Shown here: positions 1 to 7,666 of the stretch, piece after piece
Layout of the letters: every line of letters begins with the position of its first letter
How positions within the stretch are numbered: the first letter of the stretch is position 1
DNA from: a virus
Direction: 5' to 3' (one strand)
Virus record (IMG/VR): IMGVR_UViG_3300027793_000273
Span: 1 to 24,676 of that record
Length of the DNA: 24,676 nucleotides
Program-made: the position numbers and the translations under genes
The notes under the pieces: model-generated
What the model was told of the DNA's origin: nothing
Seen by the model: only the letters and a program-made list of their open reading frames with translations
Database searches by the model: none

Positions 1-996
1 AAAATTAGAAGGAATTTGTTTATTTCTTTTTAAGCCATTAAAAGTATCTTCTGTTAACTGATAAAGACCTAATGCACCTTGGTTATTTCTATTCCAAGTA
101 TTAGGATTATTACCATAGTTAGTTTCCTGACCCATTGTAGCATTTTTCCATTCTTGAAACATATCTACTTTAGGTGCTTCGGTTACAGGAGGAGCTAGGG
201 TTTGTACCTTTGGTATACCGGGTTCTCCAGACATAACGCCACTAACTTTGTCAATCATCATACCTAATCCAGGTGCAGCTGTTCTAAGACCTTGTTGGAG
301 CCTATCTAAAAAACTTACACCAACACTACCATCTTGATAATACGCTACTTCAGTAGTACCGTCAGCATGCCACTGAGTAGCATTACGAGCAAAATTTGCT
401 TGCTTACGGGTATCAGGGTCATACTTACCTAATGGTGCAGCTAATACTTTTTGTGCATACTCTTGTACACTCATATCTGCGGCATCTGCTTTTCTAGTAA
501 ACTTACCCTTATTTTCTGGCTTAATATTAATTGAGCCATCAGCATAACCTTGTACTTTATTTTTCTTACGACCTTCATCAACCATGCGCTTAATCGCTTT
601 CTTATTCTTAGGATTCTGAGCAGCAGGTGCTGGGATAACGGCTTCACCGGGAGTAAGCATAGCAGGAACTGTATCTGTACCTTTTGGAATCATACCGGGA
701 AGACGTTTTTGACCTTGGCTTAATACCTCTGAACCAGCTAAAGGATTCATTGAAGGTAAGCCAAGCTTTTGTCTGTTAATACGTGGTACTTTAATAGTAC
801 CCTCAGCTAGTTTCATCGCATGGTTTTCTTCTTTGTGAGTAATACCTTGGGACGCTTTGGCACCAGCTTCTTTGAGCTTGAGTTGATGTAGCTGATCTTT
901 ACGTTGTTGTTCTTGAGCGAATGCAATGTTTTTACGTTGTTCATCAGCATCAAGTTTTAAATATTCTCTATGTTGTTTTGCGCTAAGCGGACCCAT
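1..996 (-). CDS. Internal virion lytic transglycosylase, partial
   Basis: The frame is open for 332 codons from an ATG at 996 to the left window edge, so the C-terminus is missing. The start has an ideal ribosome site (AAGGAG, 5 nt spacing). Residues 1-60 are charged and helical. Around 106-121 sits a GTDTVPAMLTPGE motif, which recurs in phage tape-measure and ejection proteins. Near the edge come Glu291 (in GQET) and GALGLYQLT at 307-315, which match the catalytic Glu and the downstream GLxQ motif of the SLT/lysozyme-like transglycosylase fold. From family knowledge such virion enzymes open peptidoglycan locally during DNA entry (T7 gp16-like role). It lies last in the visible late operon, after two ejection-type genes, which fits that role. 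The fold assignment is fairly sure; the full size and any further domains are unknown. Confidence 0.75.
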   Translation of the reverse strand, partial: MGPLSAKQHREYLKLDADEQRKNIAFAQEQQRKDQLHQLKLKEAGAKASQGITHKEENHAMKLAEGTIKVPRINRQKLGLPSMNPLAGSEVLSQGQKRLPGMIPKGTDTVPAMLTPGEAVIPAPAAQNPKNKKAIKRMVDEGRKKNKVQGYADGSINIKPENKGKFTRKADAADMSVQEYAQKVLAAPLGKYDPDTRKQANFARNATQWHADGTTEVAYYQDGSVGVSFLDRLQQGLRTAAPGLGMMIDKVSGVMSGEPGIPKVQTLAPPVTEAPKVDMFQEWKNATMGQETNYGNNPNTWNRNNQGALGLYQLTEDTFNGLKRNKQIPSNF

Positions 997-1009
997 AGTA
1001 TCTCCTTAG
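993..1009 (-). promoter_or_regulatory. Ribosome site shared word for word with the fibre gene
   Basis: The minus strand reads CTAAGGAGATACTATGG. It contains the TAA stop of the 185-aa gene, a GGAG Shine-Dalgarno and the ATG of the transglycosylase gene. The same 17 bases stand at 14314-14330 before the long fibre gene. Confidence 0.7.
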
Positions 1010-1563
1010 AAAATTCCTAGTTTCTTTGCTAATAAACCAGCACCAATAGCCCAACCGATTGGACCCATAGCAGCTAATGCAGCTTGACCACCAGCAGCGC
1101 CAGCAGCACCTAAACCTGCAGTAGCACCAGTAGCTAATGGGGCGGCAGCTGCAGCGGTACCACCCGCACCTAGAGCAGCGCCAGCAGCTGTAGACATTGC
1201 AGGTGCAGCAGTAAGTAAACCAGCTTCAGTTAATGCAGCTGCAGCAGGAGCAGCTACTGTAGGGGCTACACTCATAGCAGGTGCAGTAGCACCAATAACA
1301 GCATTAGCAGATAAAGGTGCCATAGAAGCCTGTGCTGCTTGTGCAGCCTGTGCGGTTTTGTAAGCTTCAATACCCTTAGTAACACCTTGTGTAGCACCTT
1401 CGGCAACCTTGCCAACACCCATAGATGTTAACTGTTGCATGGTAGGGTCAGGTTGTTCATACATAACACCGGGAGCTTGCTCTTGTGAAGGTTGAACAGA
1501 AGCGCCTAATGGGGCAACTGGTCTTTGTTGATTGGTCCATGCCCAAGGATCTTGTTCGTACAT
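1006..1563 (-). CDS. Ala/Gly-rich putative ejection (internal virion) protein
   Basis: This is a 185-aa protein. Residues 1-60 are polar with a repeated MYEQ (residues 1 and 35). The rest is strongly Ala/Gly/Thr-rich and ends with a hydrophobic stretch GPIGWAIGAGLLAKKLGIF. Such low-complexity amphipathic or hydrophobic tails are usual in podovirus ejection proteins that enter the host envelope (roles like T7 gp14 or P22 gp7/gp20); the exact family is not recognised. The ATG overlaps the preceding stop by one base (TAATG) and is preceded by GGAGG, so translation is both coupled and independently primed. Its place between another Ala-rich protein and a virion transglycosylase supports an ejection role. 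The function is inferred from composition and position only. Confidence 0.6.
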   Translation of the reverse strand: MYEQDPWAWTNQQRPVAPLGASVQPSQEQAPGVMYEQPDPTMQQLTSMGVGKVAEGATQGVTKGIEAYKTAQAAQAAQASMAPLSANAVIGATAPAMSVAPTVAAPAAAALTEAGLLTAAPAMSTAAGAALGAGGTAAAAAPLATGATAGLGAAGAAGGQAALAAMGPIGWAIGAGLLAKKLGIF

Positions 1564-2219
1564 TACTTACCTCCGGTTTGAACGGCTTGCTGCCTTGCAG
1601 GGTTACCATACACAGTAGAAGAATATCTCTGTAATGCTTGGTATGGTGCATCCAACATTTGCTGGTTAATACCACGTTCTTCGGAACCTAACTTAGCCAA
1701 ACCTGCAGTAGTTGCAGCTGCAGTAGATACACCTTGACCAACTGATGTACCAAGGGCTTGTTCTGCCGCTGCTTTATTTCTAATAACTTCTGAGGCAAAT
1801 TTAGCCTTAGCTGCATCTTCTGCTGTCTTTTCGGCTAATGCGTGTCTGGCAGAACCAAGCACACCACCAGCACCAAACTGATTACCTAGATTAGCAGAGG
1901 ACATACCAACATCTAACTTAAGTGCGTCTTGTAGTTCAGCTGCACCACCTGTCTGAGCCATTTCTTTTAGTCGGGCTTGTTGCTCTGCTAATGTACCTAA
2001 GCCACCAGCACCTGTAGATGAGATAGTACTGCCCATATCAAAAGCAGCTTGTTGGTTTTCGGTAGCACCAGCAACTCGACCTAACTCGCCTGATGCATAT
2101 TTATTTTCAGCTTCAGCTTGCACTCTTTGTAGGGCAGGTCTTGCCCATTCTGGGATTGTCTCAACTTCTCGGGTAGTCCCACCACCACCACCATATTTTT
2201 TAGTTACTTTATATTTCAT
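1563..2219 (-). CDS. Putative internal virion / DNA ejection protein
   Basis: This is a 218-aa Ala/Gln/Glu/Gly-rich, mainly helical protein. It has a basic Gly-rich N-terminus (KYGGGGG), a helix-forming region at about 25-110, and a glycine-rich turn with a GVLGSARHALA stretch at about 118-128, of a kind often seen in phage ejection and tail-associated helical proteins. There is no signal peptide and no enzyme motif. Its start overlaps the stop of the upstream GNAT-like gene (ATGA), and its own stop overlaps the next start, so the three genes are translationally coupled. The role in DNA delivery is inferred from composition and position next to a virion transglycosylase. A structural tail protein of another kind is possible. 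Confidence 0.55.
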   Translation of the reverse strand: MKYKVTKKYGGGGGTTREVETIPEWARPALQRVQAEAENKYASGELGRVAGATENQQAAFDMGSTISSTGAGGLGTLAEQQARLKEMAQTGGAAELQDALKLDVGMSSANLGNQFGAGGVLGSARHALAEKTAEDAAKAKFASEVIRNKAAAEQALGTSVGQGVSTAAATTAGLAKLGSEERGINQQMLDAPYQALQRYSSTVYGNPARQQAVQTGGK

Positions 2220-2632
2220 TCTAAATCCTTTCGCATTACCACGTAGGCTTGCTTAAATCCGGGTACATATTGAGGTAAGACTTTAGCCCAACCTTGCCGT
2301 CCCCATTGTTCAATCGCTTTACAACCATTGTCCCGAGCAAACTGCTCTACGGTTGGAAAGACTTTAGATTGTTCTTCAAAGTTACTGCCACTAAAGGCAA
2401 TAATGTGAAGTGTTTTATGTTGTGTATATTGTAAAAATTCAGTTAAACCAACTCCTACAATAGTACCATGATCAACAACTGCCCAACATTGAGCAATATT
2501 GACAAGTACTTTAGTTAAATAGTCTGTTAGTGTAGACTCTCCTTGTCCATGCTCAATTACTTGACGTAGATACCGAGATAATGTAGGCCAGTTTTCTACT
2601 GTTTGTTCTTTAGTTAGTTGTTGTATTTGCAT
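2216..2632 (-). CDS. GNAT-like acetyltransferase-fold protein, possibly T7 gp13-like
   Basis: This is a 138-aa protein. A central strand pair (CWAVVDHGTIVGVGLTEF, about 49-66), a strand around LHIIAF, a helix (about 86-101) and a C-terminal GRQGWAKVLPQY...YVVMRKDL segment fit a reduced GNAT fold with the usual closing strand. The R/Q-x-x-G-x-G/A acetyl-CoA loop is not clear, so enzyme activity is doubtful. Phage proteins of this fold and size sit among internal virion genes (T7 gp13 is also about 138 aa), and this gene directly precedes two ejection-type genes. The start is 5 bp after the cupin stop and I see no good Shine-Dalgarno, so coupling is likely. The fold is moderately sure; the function is inference. 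Confidence 0.5.
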   Translation of the reverse strand: MQIQQLTKEQTVENWPTLSRYLRQVIEHGQGESTLTDYLTKVLVNIAQCWAVVDHGTIVGVGLTEFLQYTQHKTLHIIAFSGSNFEEQSKVFPTVEQFARDNGCKAIEQWGRQGWAKVLPQYVPGFKQAYVVMRKDLE

Positions 2633-2637
2633 ATTTG

Positions 2638-2991
2638 TTATTTACATACTGGTGCAGATAAGCTTAAAGGGTTAACACCATCAGGAATCATTGAGGGATC
2701 AAGGATTTCGTTGTTATCCTTATCGCGTAACGCATGAATACAGTAAGCTACTGTTTCATCGGTAAGTGCTTCTAACTCATGGACTTTATCCTTGTGGATA
2801 TAAATCATATGAGGTGCAGTAAATTCAGTAGCAATACCCTCAACCGTTACTTTTAATTTACCTTTAGCAAGTAATGTAAGATGATCGAATTGGTGTGTGT
2901 GACCGATCTCGGTGTCGCCAGCTTTTTCAAATCGCATCATGCGTGAAAAAAGATTGGCAACGCAGCCAATGTGAACAATGGGTGTACTCAT
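2638..2991 (-). CDS. Cupin-fold metal-binding protein
   Basis: This is a 117-aa single-domain cupin. Motif 1 is GHTHQFDHLTLLAKG (30-44) with His31 and His33 as H-x-H, His37 in the position usually held by Glu, and Gly44 correctly spaced. Motif 2 is P60 to H71, with His71 as the last metal ligand. Four histidines could therefore bind a metal. Small cupins act as sugar isomerases, dioxygenases or plain sensors, and the substrate cannot be told here. The start overlaps the stop of the 84-aa fibre-type gene (ATGA). Its setting between small tail ORFs and ejection-protein genes is unusual for an enzyme and suggests a virion component or a modifier of host surface sugars. The fold is confident, the role unknown. 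Confidence 0.75.
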   Translation of the reverse strand: MSTPIVHIGCVANLFSRMMRFEKAGDTEIGHTHQFDHLTLLAKGKLKVTVEGIATEFTAPHMIYIHKDKVHELEALTDETVAYCIHALRDKDNNEILDPSMIPDGVNPLSLSAPVCK

Positions 2992-3242
2992 AAAATGCTA
3001 CCGAGAATTTCTCCGGATGAGGGTGTTGCTGTGATTTGCGGCGGAGGAGGCGGCGGCACGTATTCGGCAACAGGGCCATGCGTACCCGCAGACAACTCGG
3101 CAAAAAGCGTTCTCCCATGTTCCTCACTGTCATTTTGACTGGCGGTAAAAGGGATAGGGCCGAATTTTTCGTGCGTGACAACACAGTCAATTGCTGTATT
3201 TTCTTCGTTTGCCCAAGCGGGGTTTTGAATGTTTGTAAACAT
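2988..3242 (-). CDS. Small tail-fibre-associated protein with polyproline segment
   Basis: This is an 84-aa protein. A compact N-terminal domain (NPAWANEENTAIDCVVTHEK, then IPFTASQNDSEEHGRTLF) is followed by HGPVAEYVPPPPPP (residues about 55-68) and a short tail. Small proteins with the pattern W-n-e/a-t-I-d-c-v, pFtA-D and G-p-i-A-e-Y are common next to phage fibre genes, where they resemble fibre assembly or tip proteins; I do not recognise a named family with certainty. The start has GAGGA upstream at 9 nt. Base composition jumps here: 71 of 120 bases from 3001 to 3120 are G or C, against 19 of 60 at 3661-3720. This suggests recent exchange of a receptor-recognition cassette. Confidence 0.6.
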   Translation of the reverse strand: MFTNIQNPAWANEENTAIDCVVTHEKFGPIPFTASQNDSEEHGRTLFAELSAGTHGPVAEYVPPPPPPQITATPSSGEILGSIL

Positions 3243-3243
3243 A

Positions 3244-3582
3244 TTAAGAAATCCTCATCCAAAGTGTATTATAGGCAGAGCCATAACCATCATTGCCAAC
3301 GAATCTATTGCAAGCAACCCAAGTACCGCCAAGTCCGGGATTTATTACACCTGATAAATTTGGAGCAGTACTCGCAGTTAACGGAATAGCAGGATGTACG
3401 CGCAGTGCTGACCCCGCTACCGATGTTCCGGCTCCGTAAGTAGTCTGGCCAACTGTTGCTGTTGACCAGCCAGCAATGATGTTACCAACCGCACCATAAG
3501 ACGGAACGTATGGAGTGGCGGCAGTAGACTGCGTTGTGCCATTGTTGAAAAGAATATCGGTTCCCCGTACGGTTACTGGCAT
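3244..3582 (-). CDS. Short tail-fibre / receptor-tip-like protein
   Basis: This is a 112-aa protein. It opens with VRGTDILFNNGTTQSTAA, a pattern often seen in phage fibre tips (a beta strand followed by a G-T-x-Q-S/T turn), then a small-residue-rich beta region with YGAVGNII, LGGTWVACNRF and a final LWMRIS. The closing G-T-W ... L-W/F-x-R-I-S arrangement is familiar from C-terminal domains of aquatic phage fibres. A clear ribosome site (GGAGG, 5 nt) precedes the ATG. It lies 2 bp upstream of the 84-aa gene and shares its raised GC content. I read it as a free-standing fibre tip or adhesin subunit, with no specific family claimed. Confidence 0.55.
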   Translation of the reverse strand: MPVTVRGTDILFNNGTTQSTAATPYVPSYGAVGNIIAGWSTATVGQTTYGAGTSVAGSALRVHPAIPLTASTAPNLSGVINPGLGGTWVACNRFVGNDGYGSAYNTLWMRIS

Positions 3583-3619
3583 AATAGCCTCCAGTTAAAA
3601 TTAATCATATAAGTCCTTA

Positions 3620-3976
3620 TTAATAAACAGTAAAACCATCTGTAGGGTGCATAGAAAATTTTAAATCACCAGTAGACGTTTTAAAATAAAGTTGTCCTGA
3701 AACTTCTTCGACTAACCAATTTGTTGTTACAAGTTTTGTTGAGTTTGTAGCATTAGTAGCTGTATTAGCACTACCTGTAATACTAATATTCCACGTACCA
3801 GATGCATCACCACCAGTTCTTGTTGGTACATTTAAGTTAGCTCTGGCACCTGTTTCACTAGTTGCATTTGTACCTCCTTTTGCAATAGGTACTTGTGAGC
3901 TAAGTGCATTAGGGTCTACTTGCCCGGATGTATTTAAGTTATTAGCAAAGTTAGCTAAGTTACTTGCTTGTGTCAT
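3620..3976 (-). CDS. Small fibre-like protein with GGTNA motif
   Basis: This is a 118-aa protein. Residues 30-50 carry IAKGGTNATSETGARANLNV, a motif found in many phage tail fibres and also present in the long fibre of this window ([20 protein letters not shown], about residue 677). It is followed by GDASGTWNISITGSANTATNA, again shared in style with that fibre ([18 protein letters not shown]). The C-terminal 35 residues form beta strands ending KFSMHPTDGFTVY. The ATG overlaps the stop of the 715-aa gene (ATGA), with AAAGGTG upstream. It is likely a minor appendage component assembled with the 715-aa protein. The assignment to fibre-type proteins is fairly sure; the exact role is not known. 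Confidence 0.6.
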   Translation of the reverse strand: MTQASNLANFANNLNTSGQVDPNALSSQVPIAKGGTNATSETGARANLNVPTRTGGDASGTWNISITGSANTATNATNSTKLVTTNWLVEEVSGQLYFKTSTGDLKFSMHPTDGFTVY

Positions 3977-6120
3977 ATATCACCTTTTAATCTTTTAACT
4001 TCTTGTTGTAGTTCTTCAATCTGAGATTGTAACTCTAAAAACATATCTTTAATAGTTGCTTTCTTTTCAATCTCAATAGGTAAATCATAACCTAGTACAC
4101 CAGCAGAACTTAATGATCCTACCGATGCAGGGCCAGCACTAGTAAAAGAAGCGTATTGAGCAGGTTGTCCAGCAAAGTTTAATGGATCAACTAAATTTAA
4201 ACTATAGGCTAAATCCGTAGCTCCCGGTATCGTATAGTCAGATGTTGGTTTTAATAGTACCCCATTAAACCATATCAAAGAAGAGTTTCTTTGGTATGGA
4301 GTTGGGTAACTAATAATATTAGTTCCTGAAATTTTCTCTGAATAGTTTTCTGTAAAGATCAGTGCATTAGCATTGTTCTTAACGAACTCGACAATAGTTA
4401 GTATGCCACCAGTTGCTGGTGATTTAAGTTGATAACCTGCATTACTTGCTAAGTAAGTATAATCAGTATCTACTAATAAAACACCATTAATAAATAACAA
4501 TTCACTACCATCAACAGATGGTCTATTAACAATAGTTTGTCCATTTGTTAATGTAACATAACTATATGTGAATGGAACTTTATCGTTAGATGTTACTGCA
4601 TCAATTAACCTGATATAGTAAGCCATCATAGACTCACCACCGATACATGCTTGAGCTAATGTTAAATTAGTGCTAGTACGGGTATAGTCAGTACCATTCT
4701 GAAGAAGAATACCATTTTGAAATAGTAATACTTGATTAGGTTGTGCATTAGAAAAGGTGAATACGGACTGACCAGCAGCTGCATTAACCATACCTAAGCT
4801 AAATCTAACCTGATCTAAAGCACCAGCCTTAACTATCCTTCCAAATTGATCTACGTTAATTTCTGCTGTGGTTGCAGGATCAAATGAGAATCCACCCGAG
4901 TTTGCACCCTGACCATAAGGGTCTAAGTTAATATTATAAACACCTGTAGTGGTTTGTGTATAACCAATTCTACCATCAGTAGGTGAACTCAAGTCTGTAA
5001 CAACAGTACCAGATCGACTATATACATCAATGTAATTAAAAGAATTACTTTGATCAGTTACATTATACCATCCTGTAGAGTCAGGCGCTTCAGTATTAGT
5101 ATCAAAAGATACGATATTATTACCGATACTTCTAAACCAAAGTTTACGTACGCTTTCTCCAAAGGTGCCATTAGCACTAAACCATATAAAGTCATTAGCA
5201 GAAATATTATCGTAAAGAATATCTGAGGCTAACAGACCAAAGTAGGTTTTACCAGTAGCTGTATTACTTAAGCCTGAACCAATAATACTATCCGCATATT
5301 TAACTAACAAATACCTTGAAGATGAAATAACACTTAGTGGATCTTCATTAATAATACCAATACCATCAGTAACACTAAAGGTACTTACATCTAAGTTAAC
5401 AAAACTATTGTCAGTATATAGTACTAAACCTATAGGTTTGTTTTCATAAGGTACTATATCAATACTTCTACCACCATAACAGCGATAATATAACTCAAAT
5501 GTTATTCCAAAAGAAAATGGTGACCACTCATAATCCTTGGGGTCACTTGACGCTGTTTGGTTGTCAGATGTATAAATACCATAAAAGGTTTTATTAATAG
5601 GGCTTGTACTAAAACCACCTCCAGCGGAATCAGTAGCATACCTTATTGTTAAATACTTTTTATATTCAACAGTTAATCTATCAAGATCTAATGATCTAAC
5701 AGGGGCTAAAATCCAATCAGCATCATCTGGTGGTTCGATACCTACATAAAAACTTACTTGTCTATTACCTTGTTTAAGTAACCATAAATATTTATTAAAA
5801 CCAAAACTACCTTCTACAGGTATCCACGTATAGTCTGCCGGGTTAGTAGATTCGGTAGCTTGTGTTGTATTGTAAATACCAAAGAAAAGTCTACTAGTAG
5901 GTACATCCGAAATATTTGAACCAGTATTATCATCTGCATACTTAATACTTAGGTATCTATAAAGAAAACCTAAAATATTGTTATTACCATCAGTGATAAT
6001 ACCAGTATTTTCATCTGCAGTAACACCTTGGTTTTCTTGTAAAGCATTAATACCTAAATAAACATTATATAGGTAGGAATCTAAATCAGCATTACCAGTG
6101 TATGGTGGAATTAAAAACAT
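3973..6120 (-). CDS. Large tail appendage/spike-like protein with two sets of triplicated domains
   Basis: This is a 715-aa protein. Residues 1-50 form an N-terminal region with Y/L-rich helix. Three related modules of about 80 residues follow at about 55-138, 155-230 and 269-352, each opening YLxIxYA and containing G-x-x-x-S, FG-I/L-Y, D-Y/F-x-W and a final W or aromatic. At about 440-505, 515-582 and 588-640 there is a second trio, each with a strand-turn-strand signature (FQNGILLQNGTDYT, FINGVLLVDTDYT, WFNGVLLKPTSDYT). Residues 683-713 are a predicted coiled coil, probably for trimer formation. No glycosidase motif is visible. It sits directly after the nozzle gene (GGAGG ribosome site inside the last nozzle codons), which suggests attachment at the tail. 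The architecture is clear; a receptor-binding function is inferred. Confidence 0.65.
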   Translation of the reverse strand: MFLIPPYTGNADLDSYLYNVYLGINALQENQGVTADENTGIITDGNNNILGFLYRYLSIKYADDNTGSNISDVPTSRLFFGIYNTTQATESTNPADYTWIPVEGSFGFNKYLWLLKQGNRQVSFYVGIEPPDDADWILAPVRSLDLDRLTVEYKKYLTIRYATDSAGGGFSTSPINKTFYGIYTSDNQTASSDPKDYEWSPFSFGITFELYYRCYGGRSIDIVPYENKPIGLVLYTDNSFVNLDVSTFSVTDGIGIINEDPLSVISSSRYLLVKYADSIIGSGLSNTATGKTYFGLLASDILYDNISANDFIWFSANGTFGESVRKLWFRSIGNNIVSFDTNTEAPDSTGWYNVTDQSNSFNYIDVYSRSGTVVTDLSSPTDGRIGYTQTTTGVYNINLDPYGQGANSGGFSFDPATTAEINVDQFGRIVKAGALDQVRFSLGMVNAAAGQSVFTFSNAQPNQVLLFQNGILLQNGTDYTRTSTNLTLAQACIGGESMMAYYIRLIDAVTSNDKVPFTYSYVTLTNGQTIVNRPSVDGSELLFINGVLLVDTDYTYLASNAGYQLKSPATGGILTIVEFVKNNANALIFTENYSEKISGTNIISYPTPYQRNSSLIWFNGVLLKPTSDYTIPGATDLAYSLNLVDPLNFAGQPAQYASFTSAGPASVGSLSSAGVLGYDLPIEIEKKATIKDMFLELQSQIEELQQEVKRLKGDI

Positions 6121-6122
6121 AA

Positions 6123-7652
6123 TTACCTCCGGTCAGCAAGCTTAGCATCAAAGGCATATAATGGAAGTCTCCAGTTACCCATAGAAGAAATTTTAAAGTT
6201 CATAATACGACCATTTACCCTTGGATCAACTTTATAACCTTGTGATCTTTGATTATTTGGTTCAAATACAAATAAATCTTCTGAGGTAAATTCTGGATTA
6301 TCTACATAATTATTTTGAGCTTTGACGTAAATATTAATTTCGGAATCTAAAGGTACCGTATCAAATACAGGATATAAGGAGTTAATTAAACTACTTGCAC
6401 TAACTTGACCTGTGTTTAACTTTCTCTTTTCAATATAAGACTCATAAGGTACTAAATTAGTACCATTCCACATTACATATGAATCATCAGTAATAAGTGT
6501 TTGAGTAGTATTAGTAGTCATATATAATACTTTATTACTGTACTGCCATTGATTAGCAATATTACTAGGTCCATTAAATATCCAAGACACATTTGATAAT
6601 TGTCTTTTAGTCCATGTATTGCTTTTATAATTAAAAATTAAAGCTTCATTACAAACAGTTGAACTACCTTTAGGATAGTTAATCCAGATTTCTTTATAAA
6701 AGGGATTTCTTACCACTTGTACTTTATTAATAGCTGACCTATTTAAGTTTCTAAAGAAATATCTTTTAACTCTACCATCTGCAATAGGTTCAATTTGTCC
6801 TGATCCACTATGAATATAAATATCATTATTATCTACTACAAAATGCCTACCTTCAAACTCAACAACGCAGTCGGTATTTAAAATACCATATGAGTCAGAG
6901 TAACCACTTACATTAGCTCTACCTTGGTTAATAGACAACATACTGATACTATCAGATGTATAAATAAACATGTTGCCACGAAGGGTAGCCATATCTAGTA
7001 CTGGTGAAGTTGAGGATAATTCAAACTCATCAGCAGTATCAGTAGTTAAACCGGGTTGCCATGTTTGTGGAATACCACCAGTAGGTGCTTGTACAGATAC
7101 TCTAATAGTACCTGGTGCATAAGTAATTGTACCACCAGAACTAATAGTTAAATTACCAGCCACTAATGAATAATTTAATGCACGAATTACTTTGGCAGTT
7201 ACTGTTAGTCCTGCGGTGTAATTCCAGTTTGGTAGTGGTTGTAATGCATTGCTTGCGTTAACACTACCGAACAAACAATATAATGGGGTTGATTTACCAT
7301 TGTTAAATACAACAGCGTATCCACCATTAAAATAAGTAAATTGCCAGTCACTGTTTGCATATTCAGTAGCGGATGAACTGAACATGCTTGACTGATTACC
7401 AGCGGAATCTATACGAATAAAGTTACCATTTTTAGCAAAGATATTATATCCCTGATCTGGTCTTCTCCAATGCACACCAAAATCGGGTGCGATACTTACT
7501 ACTCTACCAGTAGTTTCTCCGGTAATTGTTTGAACAGAATCATCAAAAAATCGTACATTAAGAACATCTGTAAAGGTGTTTGGCGGTACGATCATTTGAG
7601 GTGCATCTGTGTTTAAACCACCGGAACCTAATTGTTTAATTTGTTCTGACAT
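6123..7652 (-). CDS. Tail nozzle / hub protein (T7 gp12 / P22 gp10-like)
   Basis: This is a 509-aa beta-rich protein. It begins GSGGLNTDAPQMIVPPNTFTDVLNVRFFDDSVQTI, the usual opening of podovirus tail tubular B/nozzle proteins. Repeated blade-like segments follow, for example YFNGGYAVVFNNGKSTPLY, MATLRGNMFIYTSD, FEGRHFVVDNNDIYIHSG, and FYKEIWINYPKG then ALIFNYKSNTWTKRQL, consistent with a beta-propeller. In the family this protein forms the distal tail tube through which DNA leaves and carries the fibres. Length is typical for the compact versions. It is followed after 2 bp by the 715-aa appendage gene and preceded after 14 bp by phoH. The class is confident by pattern; which family (T7 or P22 type) is not decided. 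Confidence 0.7.
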   Translation of the reverse strand: MSEQIKQLGSGGLNTDAPQMIVPPNTFTDVLNVRFFDDSVQTITGETTGRVVSIAPDFGVHWRRPDQGYNIFAKNGNFIRIDSAGNQSSMFSSSATEYANSDWQFTYFNGGYAVVFNNGKSTPLYCLFGSVNASNALQPLPNWNYTAGLTVTAKVIRALNYSLVAGNLTISSGGTITYAPGTIRVSVQAPTGGIPQTWQPGLTTDTADEFELSSTSPVLDMATLRGNMFIYTSDSISMLSINQGRANVSGYSDSYGILNTDCVVEFEGRHFVVDNNDIYIHSGSGQIEPIADGRVKRYFFRNLNRSAINKVQVVRNPFYKEIWINYPKGSSTVCNEALIFNYKSNTWTKRQLSNVSWIFNGPSNIANQWQYSNKVLYMTTNTTQTLITDDSYVMWNGTNLVPYESYIEKRKLNTGQVSASSLINSLYPVFDTVPLDSEINIYVKAQNNYVDNPEFTSEDLFVFEPNNQRSQGYKVDPRVNGRIMNFKISSMGNWRLPLYAFDAKLADRR

Positions 7653-7666
7653 ATACGATCTCCATA

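Noticed and set aside
3036-3389. Arg-rich plus-strand frame of 117 codons
   Set aside because: It lies opposite two well-supported minus-strand genes with ribosome sites, and its Arg run is the complement of a polyproline segment.
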